NCBI GenBank assembly: GCA_002426795.1
Contig: DINQ01000004.1
Location: forward strand, 1 to 64,000
DNA length: 64,000 bases
Source: Bacteroidales bacterium UBA5536
GTDB taxonomy: Bacteria > Bacteroidota > Bacteroidia > Bacteroidales > F082
Direction: 5' to 3'
Position numbers and translations under genes: made by a program. Below the pieces are notes generated by a model. That model was not told the DNA's origin. It did not search any database and saw only the letters and a list, made by a program, of their open reading frames with translations. Positions 54,690-63,158 of the stretch are shown here, in pieces; position 1 is the first letter of the stretch, and every line of letters begins with the position of its first letter.

Positions 54690-56141
54690 ATGGACAAAAA
54701 TCCAACTAACAATATTCTCGACGAGGTAACACAAAGCGAGTACAAATTTGGTTTCTTTACCGATATTGATACCGAAGTGGCCCCGAAAGGACTCACCGAA
54801 GACACCATTCGGTTCATTTCTGCCAAAAAAGAAGAACCGGAATGGATGCTGGAATTCAGACTGAAAGCCTTTAGGCACTGGCTTACCCTTGAGCAACCGG
54901 AATGGGCACATGTTGAGTTTCCGAAAATTAACTATCAGGACATCATCTACTATGCTGCACCTAAGCGCAAAAAAGAACTTGAAAGCCTTGATGAAGTCGA
55001 TCCGGAACTGCTCGATACGTTCAACAAACTTGGCATCTCACTCGATGAGCAAAAAAGATTGACCGGAGTAGCTGTTGACGCGGTGATCGACAGCGTTTCT
55101 GTAAAAACAACTTTTCAGGATACCTTAGCAAAGCACGGCATTATTTTTTGCTCTTTCAGCGAAGCAGTGCGAAATCACCCCGATTTGGTGAAACAATATA
55201 TGGGTTCAGTAGTGCCCTATACAGATAACTATTTTGCAGCACTCAACTCAGCTGTTTTTAGTGATGGCTCGTTTTGCTTCATCCCGAAAGGTGTCCGTTG
55301 TCCACTTGAATTGTCGACCTATTTCAGAATTAATGCTGCCAATACCGGACAGTTTGAGCGCACCTTAATTGTTGCAGAAGCAGGTAGTTACGTCAGTTAC
55401 ATGGAAGGCTGCACAGCTCCGATGCGCGACGAAAATCAGCTGCACGCCGCCATTGTCGAAATCGTAGCTATGGATGAAGCTGAGGTAAAATATTCCACCG
55501 TGCAAAACTGGTATCCAGGCGACAAACAGGGCAAAGGCGGTGTTTACAATTTCGTTACCAAACGTGGAATGTGCAAGGGACACCACTCAAAGATTTCCTG
55601 GACACAGGTTGAAACAGGATCCTCTATTACCTGGAAATATCCTAGCTGTGTGTTGATGGGTGATCATTCTATCGGTGAATTTTATTCCGTGGCCGTGACA
55701 AACAACTATCAGCAGGCCGACACGGGCACCAAAATGATTCACATTGGAAAAAACACCCGTAGCACCATCATTTCTAAAGGCATTTCTGCCGGCAAAAGCA
55801 ACAACAGCTACCGCGGTTTGGTAAAGATTTTACCCGGCGCAACAAATTCACGAAATTTTTCACAATGCGACTCCCTCTTGTTGGGCGATAAGTGCGGCGC
55901 ACATACATTTCCATACATTCAGGCGAAAAACGAATCGAGTATCATTGAGCATGAGGCTACGACCTCAAAAATCTCTGAGGATCAGCTTTTTTACTGCAAC
56001 CAAAGAGGCATCGATACTGAAAAAGCCATTGGCCTGATTGTGAATGGCTACGCCAAGGAAGTGCTCAACAAACTTCCTATGGAGTTTGCTGTTGAAGCAC
56101 AAAAACTCTTATCCATCACGCTCGAAGGTAGCGTAGGTTAA
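54690..56141 (+). CDS. sufB: Fe-S cluster assembly scaffold SufB
   Basis: A 483-residue protein. SufB forms the SufBC2D scaffold that builds Fe-S clusters. Core-domain signatures: YMEGCTAPMRDENQLHAA, TKRGMCKGHHSKISWTQVETGS, SKGISAGKSNNSYRGLV, NFSQCDSLLLGDKCGAHTFPY and HEATTSKISEDQLFYC. The length is typical. First gene of the suf operon. Confidence 0.98.
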   Translation: MDKNPTNNILDEVTQSEYKFGFFTDIDTEVAPKGLTEDTIRFISAKKEEPEWMLEFRLKAFRHWLTLEQPEWAHVEFPKINYQDIIYYAAPKRKKELESLDEVDPELLDTFNKLGISLDEQKRLTGVAVDAVIDSVSVKTTFQDTLAKHGIIFCSFSEAVRNHPDLVKQYMGSVVPYTDNYFAALNSAVFSDGSFCFIPKGVRCPLELSTYFRINAANTGQFERTLIVAEAGSYVSYMEGCTAPMRDENQLHAAIVEIVAMDEAEVKYSTVQNWYPGDKQGKGGVYNFVTKRGMCKGHHSKISWTQVETGSSITWKYPSCVLMGDHSIGEFYSVAVTNNYQQADTGTKMIHIGKNTRSTIISKGISAGKSNNSYRGLVKILPGATNSRNFSQCDSLLLGDKCGAHTFPYIQAKNESSIIEHEATTSKISEDQLFYCNQRGIDTEKAIGLIVNGYAKEVLNKLPMEFAVEAQKLLSITLEGSVG

Positions 56142-56175
56142 TCAATTGAAAGATAGAAATCATTAAACAAATCGT

Positions 56176-56931
56176 ATGTTACTCAACATAAAAAACTTAC
56201 ACGTATCGATTGATGGCAAGGAAATCATCAAAGGTCTCAATCTTGGTGTTAACAAAGGCGAGGTGCATGCCATCATGGGCCCCAATGGAACAGGCAAAAG
56301 CACTCTGGCCGCAGCCATTACAGGTCGTGAAGGCTATGAAATTACGGAAGGTGAAATTTGGTTTAAGGGCAAAAACATCGTCGATCTTTCACCCGAAGAA
56401 CGCGCCAACGAAGGCATTTTTCTCAGTTTCCAGTATCCTGTCGAGATTCCTGGTGTTAGCATGACCAACTTCATGCGCACTGCCATCAATGCGCAGCGTG
56501 AGTACCGAGGTGAGCCAGCCATGCCTGCAGGTGAGTTCCTGAAGTTGATGGAAGAAAAGAAAAAATTGGTGGAAATTCATTCAAAACTGACCAATAGGTC
56601 GGTTAACGAAGGTTTTTCGGGTGGCGAAAAAAAGAAAAACGAAATTTTTCAGATGGCACTGCTCGAACCAACGCTTGCTATACTCGATGAAACAGATTCG
56701 GGCCTCGATATCGATGCCTTGCGCGTTGTGGCAAAGGGCGTGAATCAATTGCGTGCTGATAACAATGCTTTTGTTGTGATCACACACTACCAAAGGTTAT
56801 TGGAATATATTGTACCCGACTTTGTGCACGTAATGTATGATGGAAAAATTGTAAAATCAGGCGGTAAAAACCTCGCGCTTGAATTGGAAGAAAAAGGTTA
56901 CGAATGGCTGAAACAGCAGGAATTAGCCTAA
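56176..56931 (+). CDS. sufC: Fe-S assembly ATPase SufC
   Basis: A 251-residue ABC ATPase. Walker A GPNGTGKST, the signature NEGFSGGEKKKNE, Walker B LAILDETDSGLDIDAL and the switch His in VITHYQRLLEYI are present. The EKKK insertion in the signature is typical of SufC. It drives conformational change of SufB and SufD. 34 bases downstream of sufB. Confidence 0.98.
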   Translation: MLLNIKNLHVSIDGKEIIKGLNLGVNKGEVHAIMGPNGTGKSTLAAAITGREGYEITEGEIWFKGKNIVDLSPEERANEGIFLSFQYPVEIPGVSMTNFMRTAINAQREYRGEPAMPAGEFLKLMEEKKKLVEIHSKLTNRSVNEGFSGGEKKKNEIFQMALLEPTLAILDETDSGLDIDALRVVAKGVNQLRADNNAFVVITHYQRLLEYIVPDFVHVMYDGKIVKSGGKNLALELEEKGYEWLKQQELA

Positions 56932-56949
56932 CAAAAAACTTTTGACAAC

Positions 56950-58368
56950 ATGAATAACGAAATCATGCAGCAACAGCTTCCGCTTGATTCGATGCTTAAA
57001 GAGCAGTACGACACACATCGAGAAGAACTGATTGCCCGCGATATACCAACTGTTACCAATCTTCGCGACAAGGCTTTTGCTGCTTTCCAAAAATCAGGGT
57101 TTCCAGATAGCAGTCAGGAAAAATGGCGCAATACCAGTATCGAAGACCTGTGGGAAGATACTTTTGAACATCAGATTGGCATCATGAAATCTGACCGCAA
57201 TGTGGAAGAGTTATTCCGCTGCGAAGTTCATAATTTCGATACTGAGATCGTTTCATTACTCAACGGGTGGCACGTCAAAAACGATGGCGACATGCGCACT
57301 TTGCCTGACGGCGTCATAATGGGAAGCATTCAGGCGGCAATGAAAGTTTACCCTGCACTTTTCGAAAAACATTTCTGTCAGATTTGCGATGAAAACCCCA
57401 ACGGATTCGTCAGCATTAACACCGCCATGATGCAGGATGGCGTTTTTATTTACGTCCCGGATGGAGTCGTTGCTGAGAAAACCATTCAGATCATCAAAAT
57501 GATTGATCGAAAAGAACAGGTTTTCGTTCAAACACGCAACCTTATCGTTTTGGGGAAAAACAGCCAATTGAGCCTGATGCACTGCGACGATTCCATCAAT
57601 CAGCAGTCGAGTCTGGTGAATACGGTTACTGAGATTTTCCTTGATGAAAATGCCTCACTCGAGCTTTACAAATTACAAAATCTGAACGATCAATCGGGTT
57701 TGGTTAATTCAACTTTTGTTCGCCAAATGGCAAGCAGCAACCTAAAGACCAATACCTTAACGTTTAACTGCGGATTGATCAGAAACAACATCACCGTAAA
57801 TCTTGATGGAGCTGGTGCACATGCAGATGTGCTTGGACTATATTTGATGGACAAGCAGCAGCACATCGACAACCAGATACAAATTAACCACAATGTGGCA
57901 CATTGCACCAGTAATGAGTTGTTTAAGGGCATCCTCGACGACGAAGCTTCGGCAGTGTTCAACGGCTATATTTATGTTGCCCGCGATGCACAGAAAACCA
58001 ATGCTTACCAAAACAACAACAATATTCTGCTGAAACCCACGGCCACAATCAATACGATGCCATTCCTGGAGATTTATGCTGATGATGTAAAATGCAGTCA
58101 CGGGGCCACGATCGGGCAACTTGATCAGGAAGCTATGTTTTACCTGCGTTCGCGCGGTATTGCCGCCGATAACGCCCGTTTGCTGCTGATGTATGCCTTT
58201 GCCGCCGATATCATCAACCACATCAGCATTGAGCCATTGCGTCAACGCATTGACGACATGGTGAAGAAACGTTTGCGTGGCGAGCTCTCAGTTTGTGATA
58301 AATGCATTCTACACTGCGGTGCCCCCGAAAAACAATACCATTTCGATATCGACCTCAGCAAGCTTTAG
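56950..58368 (+). CDS. sufD: Fe-S assembly protein SufD
   Basis: A 472-residue paralogue of SufB. C-terminal core features: SHGATIGQLDQEAMFYLRSRGI, NAYQNNNNILL and PFLEIYADDVKCS. The N-terminal region has the FPDSSQEKWRNTSIEDLW segment. It pairs with SufB in the scaffold. The first few residues contain alternative starts (MNNEIM); ATG 56950 is taken because it lies 18 bases after sufC. Confidence 0.95.
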   Translation: MNNEIMQQQLPLDSMLKEQYDTHREELIARDIPTVTNLRDKAFAAFQKSGFPDSSQEKWRNTSIEDLWEDTFEHQIGIMKSDRNVEELFRCEVHNFDTEIVSLLNGWHVKNDGDMRTLPDGVIMGSIQAAMKVYPALFEKHFCQICDENPNGFVSINTAMMQDGVFIYVPDGVVAEKTIQIIKMIDRKEQVFVQTRNLIVLGKNSQLSLMHCDDSINQQSSLVNTVTEIFLDENASLELYKLQNLNDQSGLVNSTFVRQMASSNLKTNTLTFNCGLIRNNITVNLDGAGAHADVLGLYLMDKQQHIDNQIQINHNVAHCTSNELFKGILDDEASAVFNGYIYVARDAQKTNAYQNNNNILLKPTATINTMPFLEIYADDVKCSHGATIGQLDQEAMFYLRSRGIAADNARLLLMYAFAADIINHISIEPLRQRIDDMVKKRLRGELSVCDKCILHCGAPEKQYHFDIDLSKL

Positions 58369-58369
58369 C

Positions 58370-59599
58370 ATGGAAAAAGGCTCATTTCAGGTAGAAGTAA
58401 TCCGCAAACAGTTTCCGGCAATACATCAGCAAGTGTATGGCAAACAGCTGGTATATCTTGACAATGCAGCCACCACTCAAAAACCACAAGCTGTCATCAA
58501 CAGGCTGACAGATTACTACACAAACGAAAACTGCAACATCCACCGCGGTGTGCATTACCTGAGCCAACAAGCCACTTCTGCCTTTGAGGAAGCACGGAAC
58601 ACCACAGCTAAGTTCATCAATGCTGCCCATAGCCATGAAGTTATTTTTACCAAAGGCACTACCGAATCAGTGAATCTGGTGGCTGCAAGCCTTGGAAAGT
58701 TGCTGATGAAAATGGGTGATAAAGTACTGATTACAGGTATGGAACACCATTCAAATCTGGTGCCATGGCAACAACTTTGCAAAGCCCATCAGGGCGAGCT
58801 TTTGGTTGCAAGACTCACCGATTCTGGAGAAACGGATTTGAATCATTTTGCAGAATTACTACGACAATCGCCTAAGATTGTAGCAGTCACACACATCTCC
58901 AATGCACTTGGCAGCATCAATCCGGTGCGAGAAATGATTTCGATGGCGCATCAACAAAATATTCCGGTATTGGTTGATGGCGCACAGTCAGTAGCTCATA
59001 TGAAGATTGATGTGCAGGAACTCGATTGCGACTTTTTCGTTTTCTCCGGACATAAAATTTATGCCCCCATGGGAGTTGGCGTACTTTACGGCAAAAGCGA
59101 GTGGCTCGAACAGATGCCCCCATGGCAATTTGGCGGCGAAATGGTTGATCAGGTGAGCTTTGCAGAAACTACTTTCAATCAATTGCCTTTTAAGTTTGAG
59201 GCTGGCACACCTGATGTTGGTGCAGTGCTTGGCCTGGCTACAGCACTTGATTTTTTATCGGAATTCGACATTCAAACCATTGCAAAACATGAACAAAAGT
59301 TGGTCGAAAACACGATAAATGAGCTAAAGCAAATTGATGGCATGCGTCTGATTGGCACTTCAGCAAAAAGGGCTGGCGTTGTTTCTTTTGTGGTAGAGGG
59401 TATACACCCTTACGATATCGGCACTTTGGTTGACAAAATGGGTATTGCACTGCGTACGGGCCATCATTGTGCCCAACCGGTTATGACCAGATACGAAGTT
59501 CCCGGCACGGTGCGGGCTTCCTTTGCCATGTATAATACAGCAGAAGAAGTTGATCATTTCGTTGCTACCCTCAACAAGGCCATCAATATGCTCCGTTAA
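58370..59599 (+). CDS. sufS: Cysteine desulfurase SufS
   Basis: A 409-residue PLP enzyme that takes sulfur from cysteine. Start at ATG 58370, one base after the sufD stop; the frame is open further upstream inside sufD but that part is not family-like. PLP lysine in FFVFSGHKIYAPMGVGVLYG; the active-site Cys loop is RTGHHCAQPVM. N-terminus has LVYLDNAATTQKP. Typical length. Confidence 0.97.
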   Translation: MEKGSFQVEVIRKQFPAIHQQVYGKQLVYLDNAATTQKPQAVINRLTDYYTNENCNIHRGVHYLSQQATSAFEEARNTTAKFINAAHSHEVIFTKGTTESVNLVAASLGKLLMKMGDKVLITGMEHHSNLVPWQQLCKAHQGELLVARLTDSGETDLNHFAELLRQSPKIVAVTHISNALGSINPVREMISMAHQQNIPVLVDGAQSVAHMKIDVQELDCDFFVFSGHKIYAPMGVGVLYGKSEWLEQMPPWQFGGEMVDQVSFAETTFNQLPFKFEAGTPDVGAVLGLATALDFLSEFDIQTIAKHEQKLVENTINELKQIDGMRLIGTSAKRAGVVSFVVEGIHPYDIGTLVDKMGIALRTGHHCAQPVMTRYEVPGTVRASFAMYNTAEEVDHFVATLNKAINMLR

Positions 59600-59632
59600 C
59601 AATTTATTCATCTATTAATCCATAATTTAGGA

Positions 59633-60058
59633 ATGACCATCAAAGAAATACAAGAAGAAATCATCAGCGAATTCAGCGCTTATGACGACTGGATGGACAA
59701 ATATAATTATCTGATTGAAATGGGCAGAGACGTACCACAAATTGATGTACAATACAAGACAAATAATCATTTGATCACTGGTTGTCAGTCGCGCGTTTGG
59801 CTACATGCCGATTTGAAGGAGAACAAGGTGTTTTTTACTGCCGATAGCGATGCGGTAATTACCAAGGGTATTGTAAACCTGTTGATTCGCGTTTATTCAG
59901 GACATACACCTGAAGAAATTCTGGAAGCTGATATTGATTTCCTCGATCAGATTGGCCTCAAAGAACACCTCTCGCCCACCCGATCAAACGGACTGCTTTC
60001 AATGGTCAAACAGATGAAGTTATATGCACAGGTTTTCAAACTGAAAATGAACAATTAA
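59633..60058 (+). CDS. sufE: Sulfur acceptor SufE
   Basis: A 141-residue protein. The acceptor Cys is in HLITGCQSRVWL, and the family features YNYLIEMGRD and LSPTRSNGLLSMVKQMK are present. It accepts persulfide from SufS and stimulates it. Follows sufS by 33 bases. Confidence 0.97.
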   Translation: MTIKEIQEEIISEFSAYDDWMDKYNYLIEMGRDVPQIDVQYKTNNHLITGCQSRVWLHADLKENKVFFTADSDAVITKGIVNLLIRVYSGHTPEEILEADIDFLDQIGLKEHLSPTRSNGLLSMVKQMKLYAQVFKLKMNN

Positions 60059-60068
60059 ACTGCAGGTC

Positions 60069-60389
60069 ATGACAACAGAAGAAAAAGCCCGAATCGAAAG
60101 AGATATCATCACCCTTTTGCGTACCGTTTACGATCCCGAAATTCCTGTGAATATTTACGAATTGGGGCTTATCTATGAAATCAGCATCAGCGATGAGGCT
60201 GCTGTCAAGATATTAATGACACTCACTACTCCAAACTGCCCGGTTGCCGAAAGCCTACCGCTCGAAGTAAAACAAAAAGTGGGTGAAATAAAAGGTGTGA
60301 GTGAGGCAGAAGTAGAACTCACTTTTGAACCGCCATGGGATCAGGAAATGCTTTCGGATGAAGCAAAACTGGAGCTTGGCTTTCTGTAA
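60069..60389 (+). CDS. SufT/MIP18-family Fe-S maturation protein
   Basis: A 106-residue DUF59 protein. Signature YDPEIPVNIYELGLIYEI and TTPNCPVAESLP (with the conserved Cys). Members help move Fe-S clusters to target proteins. 10 bases after sufE and last gene of the suf operon. Confidence 0.93.
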   Translation: MTTEEKARIERDIITLLRTVYDPEIPVNIYELGLIYEISISDEAAVKILMTLTTPNCPVAESLPLEVKQKVGEIKGVSEAEVELTFEPPWDQEMLSDEAKLELGFL

Positions 60390-60441
60390 TCCTTTCTGAC
60401 ACCTCTGCCGTATTTCACACGCATCCTGATGCCAAACTTTT

Positions 60442-60449
60442 TACCTTTG
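60442..60449 (+). promoter_or_regulatory. -7 box of dxs
   Basis: TACCTTTG matches TAnnTTTG and ends 5 bases before the ATG at 60455. Either the mRNA is leaderless or the ATG at 60467 is the start with a leader of about 12 bases. Confidence 0.5.
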
Positions 60450-60454
60450 CCTAA

Positions 60455-62260
60455 ATGTTTGTTGAAATGACTGATGCGGGCCCCTTACTTTCTATCGTTA
60501 ACAGTCCGGCTGATTTGAAAAAACTCGCTCAGAGTCAACTGTACCAGCTGGCCGACGAGTTACGCAGCTATATCCTTGATGTAGTTTCAGCAAATCCTGG
60601 TCATTTGGGCGCTTCATTGGGTGTGGTTGAACTTACCATCGCTTTGCATTATTTATTTGATACCCCTCAGGATAAACTGATTTGGGACGTGGGCCATCAG
60701 GCTTATGGTCATAAAATATTGACCGGTCGACGGGATCAGTTTTACAGTTTGCGTCACAAAGACGGTATAAGTGGTTTCCCGGTGATGAAAGAAAGTAAGT
60801 TCGATGCCTTTGGCACAGGGCATGCATCTACGGCCCTTTCTGCAGCAATGGGTATGGCATTGGCCGCAAAAATCAAGGGAATCGACAGGCAACATATTGC
60901 TGTTGTAGGAGATGGCGCTATTACCGGGGGTATGTTTTTTGAAGCACTTAACCAGGCTGGTGATACCGATGTGAATCTGCTTATCATCCTGAACGATAAT
61001 GGTATAGCTATCGACAAAAGCGCAGGCGCCCTCAAGGATTATCTCATCAGGCAAGCCGAAAAACAAAACAGCACCGATTTTTCTAATCCATTATTTGAAG
61101 CATTCAATATTCAGTGCAGCGGTCCGATTGACGGAAACAAACTAGATGAATTACTTCCGGTACTCAAAGCCATGAAAAAGATGAAAGGCGTGCGAATGTT
61201 GCATGTCTTGACAAAAAAAGGCAAAGGCTTCGAAAAAGCTGAACGCGACCAGGTGTTGTACCATGCTCCCGGCCGATTCGACCGCTTAACCGGTGACATT
61301 CCAAAAACCAAAAAGAGTCTGGTTGAACCACCACTTTATCAACATGTTTTTGGCGAAACTTTGCTTGAACTGGCCAAAGAAAACGAAAAAATTGTCGCCA
61401 TCACACCTGCAATGCCCACCGGAAGTCATCTAATGCCTATGCTGGAAGCCTTTCCTGAGCGCACTTTCGACGTTGGAATAGCCGAGCAACATGCAATTAC
61501 TTTGGCTGCCGGCCTTTCAACCGAAGGCCTCATTCCCTATTGTGTGGTTTACTCTACTTTTCTGCAGCGGGCTTATGATCAGTTAATTCATGATGTCGCC
61601 ATCCAGCAACTACCAGTGGTCATTTGTGTCGACCGCGCTGGTCTGGTTGGTGAGGACGGCGCAACCCACCATGGCGCTTTTGATCTGGCTTTTCTGCGCT
61701 GCATCCCCAATATCATCATTGCTGCTCCGATGGATGATATTGAGCTCAGGCATTTACTTTTTTCTGCCCAAATCAATCCGGAAAAACCGTATGTGATTCG
61801 TTATCCGCGTGGTAAGGCCATCCATGCGAACTGGCAAGTGCCTTTTGAAGAAATTGAAACAGGCAAAGGAAGGTGTTTGCAAAAAGGCAAGAAAGTAGCC
61901 GTCGTAAGCATTGGTCATCCTGGAAACTTCGTTAAACAAGCCATTCATGCACTTGAGAAAGAAAACATTCTTCCGGGGCACTTTGACCTCCGTTTTTTAA
62001 AACCACTCGACAATACGCTTTTGCAATCTGTTTTCAGTGAATATCAGCAAATAATTACAGTTGAAGACAGCGTAATTCAAGGTGGCATGGGCAGTGCGCT
62101 GATGGAATGGGCTCAGGATCATGGATTTTCGAATCCCATCATTCGCTTGGGTATTCCCGATCAGTTTATTGCCCATGGCAAACCTGATGAGCTGCATGAA
62201 GATTGTGGTTTTGATGTGGTATCAATCAAGAACAAAATCAAAGCTGTTTATCTTCAATAA
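60455..62260 (+). CDS. dxs: 1-deoxy-D-xylulose-5-phosphate synthase
   Basis: A 601-residue thiamine-diphosphate enzyme that condenses pyruvate and glyceraldehyde-3-phosphate, the first step of the MEP isoprenoid pathway. The ThDP motif is GDGAITGGMFFEAL...ILNDN. The catalytic Glu is in DVGIAEQHAITLA; the N-terminal domain has GHLGASLGVVELTIALHYLFD and DVGHQAYGHKILTGR. Slightly shorter than E. coli Dxs. Start uncertain between 60455 and 60467 because the -7 box abuts the first. IspG/IspH of this pathway need Fe-S clusters, consistent with the adjacent suf operon. Confidence 0.95.
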   Translation: MFVEMTDAGPLLSIVNSPADLKKLAQSQLYQLADELRSYILDVVSANPGHLGASLGVVELTIALHYLFDTPQDKLIWDVGHQAYGHKILTGRRDQFYSLRHKDGISGFPVMKESKFDAFGTGHASTALSAAMGMALAAKIKGIDRQHIAVVGDGAITGGMFFEALNQAGDTDVNLLIILNDNGIAIDKSAGALKDYLIRQAEKQNSTDFSNPLFEAFNIQCSGPIDGNKLDELLPVLKAMKKMKGVRMLHVLTKKGKGFEKAERDQVLYHAPGRFDRLTGDIPKTKKSLVEPPLYQHVFGETLLELAKENEKIVAITPAMPTGSHLMPMLEAFPERTFDVGIAEQHAITLAAGLSTEGLIPYCVVYSTFLQRAYDQLIHDVAIQQLPVVICVDRAGLVGEDGATHHGAFDLAFLRCIPNIIIAAPMDDIELRHLLFSAQINPEKPYVIRYPRGKAIHANWQVPFEEIETGKGRCLQKGKKVAVVSIGHPGNFVKQAIHALEKENILPGHFDLRFLKPLDNTLLQSVFSEYQQIITVEDSVIQGGMGSALMEWAQDHGFSNPIIRLGIPDQFIAHGKPDELHEDCGFDVVSIKNKIKAVYLQ

Positions 62261-62280
62261 TCAATAAACTTTGATATTAC

Positions 62281-63057
62281 ATGAGCAAAACTGAACGCAT
62301 CATCTATTTATCGGCTTCAGTTTTAGGCTATTTTTTCATCTCTTTTCTTTATTTAGGCATACTTGGAAATTTTCTGAAGGACTTGCAAATTAAGATGATT
62401 TCGAATATACATGGCATTTCATTTCTGATCATCCTCTGGTATTACTTTCGTTTTATCCATAAGAAAATCAATCAGATTGTCTGGAAAGACTACTTCAGTT
62501 TTTCTATCAGTGATATTAAAAAATTTGTTTTTGGGGTTGTGCTTTCGATAATAATAAGCATGATGGCTTATGTTGTTGGATTGCTTTTTAATTTGGAAAG
62601 GGATTTTCTTCTGGCCGAAAATAAAAAAACTTTACAAATTTTCTCGAACAACTTTGTGGTTGCATTTGCTGAGGAGCTATTTTTTCGTGGTTTGATTTTC
62701 TTTTCGTTATTAAAAATCACCAACCGGATTTTTCTTTCATCAGTTGTAAGCTCCCTGTTTATTGCACTCATCCATTTTGGCTCAATTGACAAGGATTTGG
62801 CACTCATTTCCATGCTAAACATTTTTGCTGGAGGACTGGTGTTAAGCTACTTATACTTTTTGTCTGGCAGCATCTGGACTGCCATTGGTTTTCATGCAAT
62901 GAACAATTTTTTGGCAGTTGCACCTGACTTTTACAATCAAATAAGTCCGCTTGCTTTTGCAAATCATTTGCTTTTACATTCTGCAATTTTGGTATTTGCC
63001 AGCGCGGTGCTTGTAGTAATTGCCAATCGAAAAAAGCTTGCTCATCAGATGAATTAG
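62281..63057 (+). CDS. CPBP-family intramembrane metalloprotease
   Basis: A 258-residue polytopic membrane protein with the CPBP (Abi/CAAX) motifs: EELFFRGLIF (E131-E132-x-x-F-R), FIALIHFGSID and GFHAMNNF. Family members cleave within membranes, or act on prenylated or bacteriocin-related substrates; the substrate is unknown. 20 bases downstream of dxs, so probably co-transcribed. Confidence 0.9.
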   Translation: MSKTERIIYLSASVLGYFFISFLYLGILGNFLKDLQIKMISNIHGISFLIILWYYFRFIHKKINQIVWKDYFSFSISDIKKFVFGVVLSIIISMMAYVVGLLFNLERDFLLAENKKTLQIFSNNFVVAFAEELFFRGLIFFSLLKITNRIFLSSVVSSLFIALIHFGSIDKDLALISMLNIFAGGLVLSYLYFLSGSIWTAIGFHAMNNFLAVAPDFYNQISPLAFANHLLLHSAILVFASAVLVVIANRKKLAHQMN

Positions 63058-63124
63058 TTCAAGTGTGGAATTGTCACATTTTTTTCTTCAATGACATCCA
63101 AATTTCATTTCAACAAGCTTTTTC

Positions 63125-63132
63125 TATCTTTA
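63125..63132 (+). promoter_or_regulatory. -7-like box for the antiporter gene
   Basis: TATCTTTA differs from TAnnTTTG only at the last base, 26 bases before the ATG at 63159. Confidence 0.4.
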
Positions 63133-63158
63133 CGCTTCATTTTCATCAAGTTAAAAAT

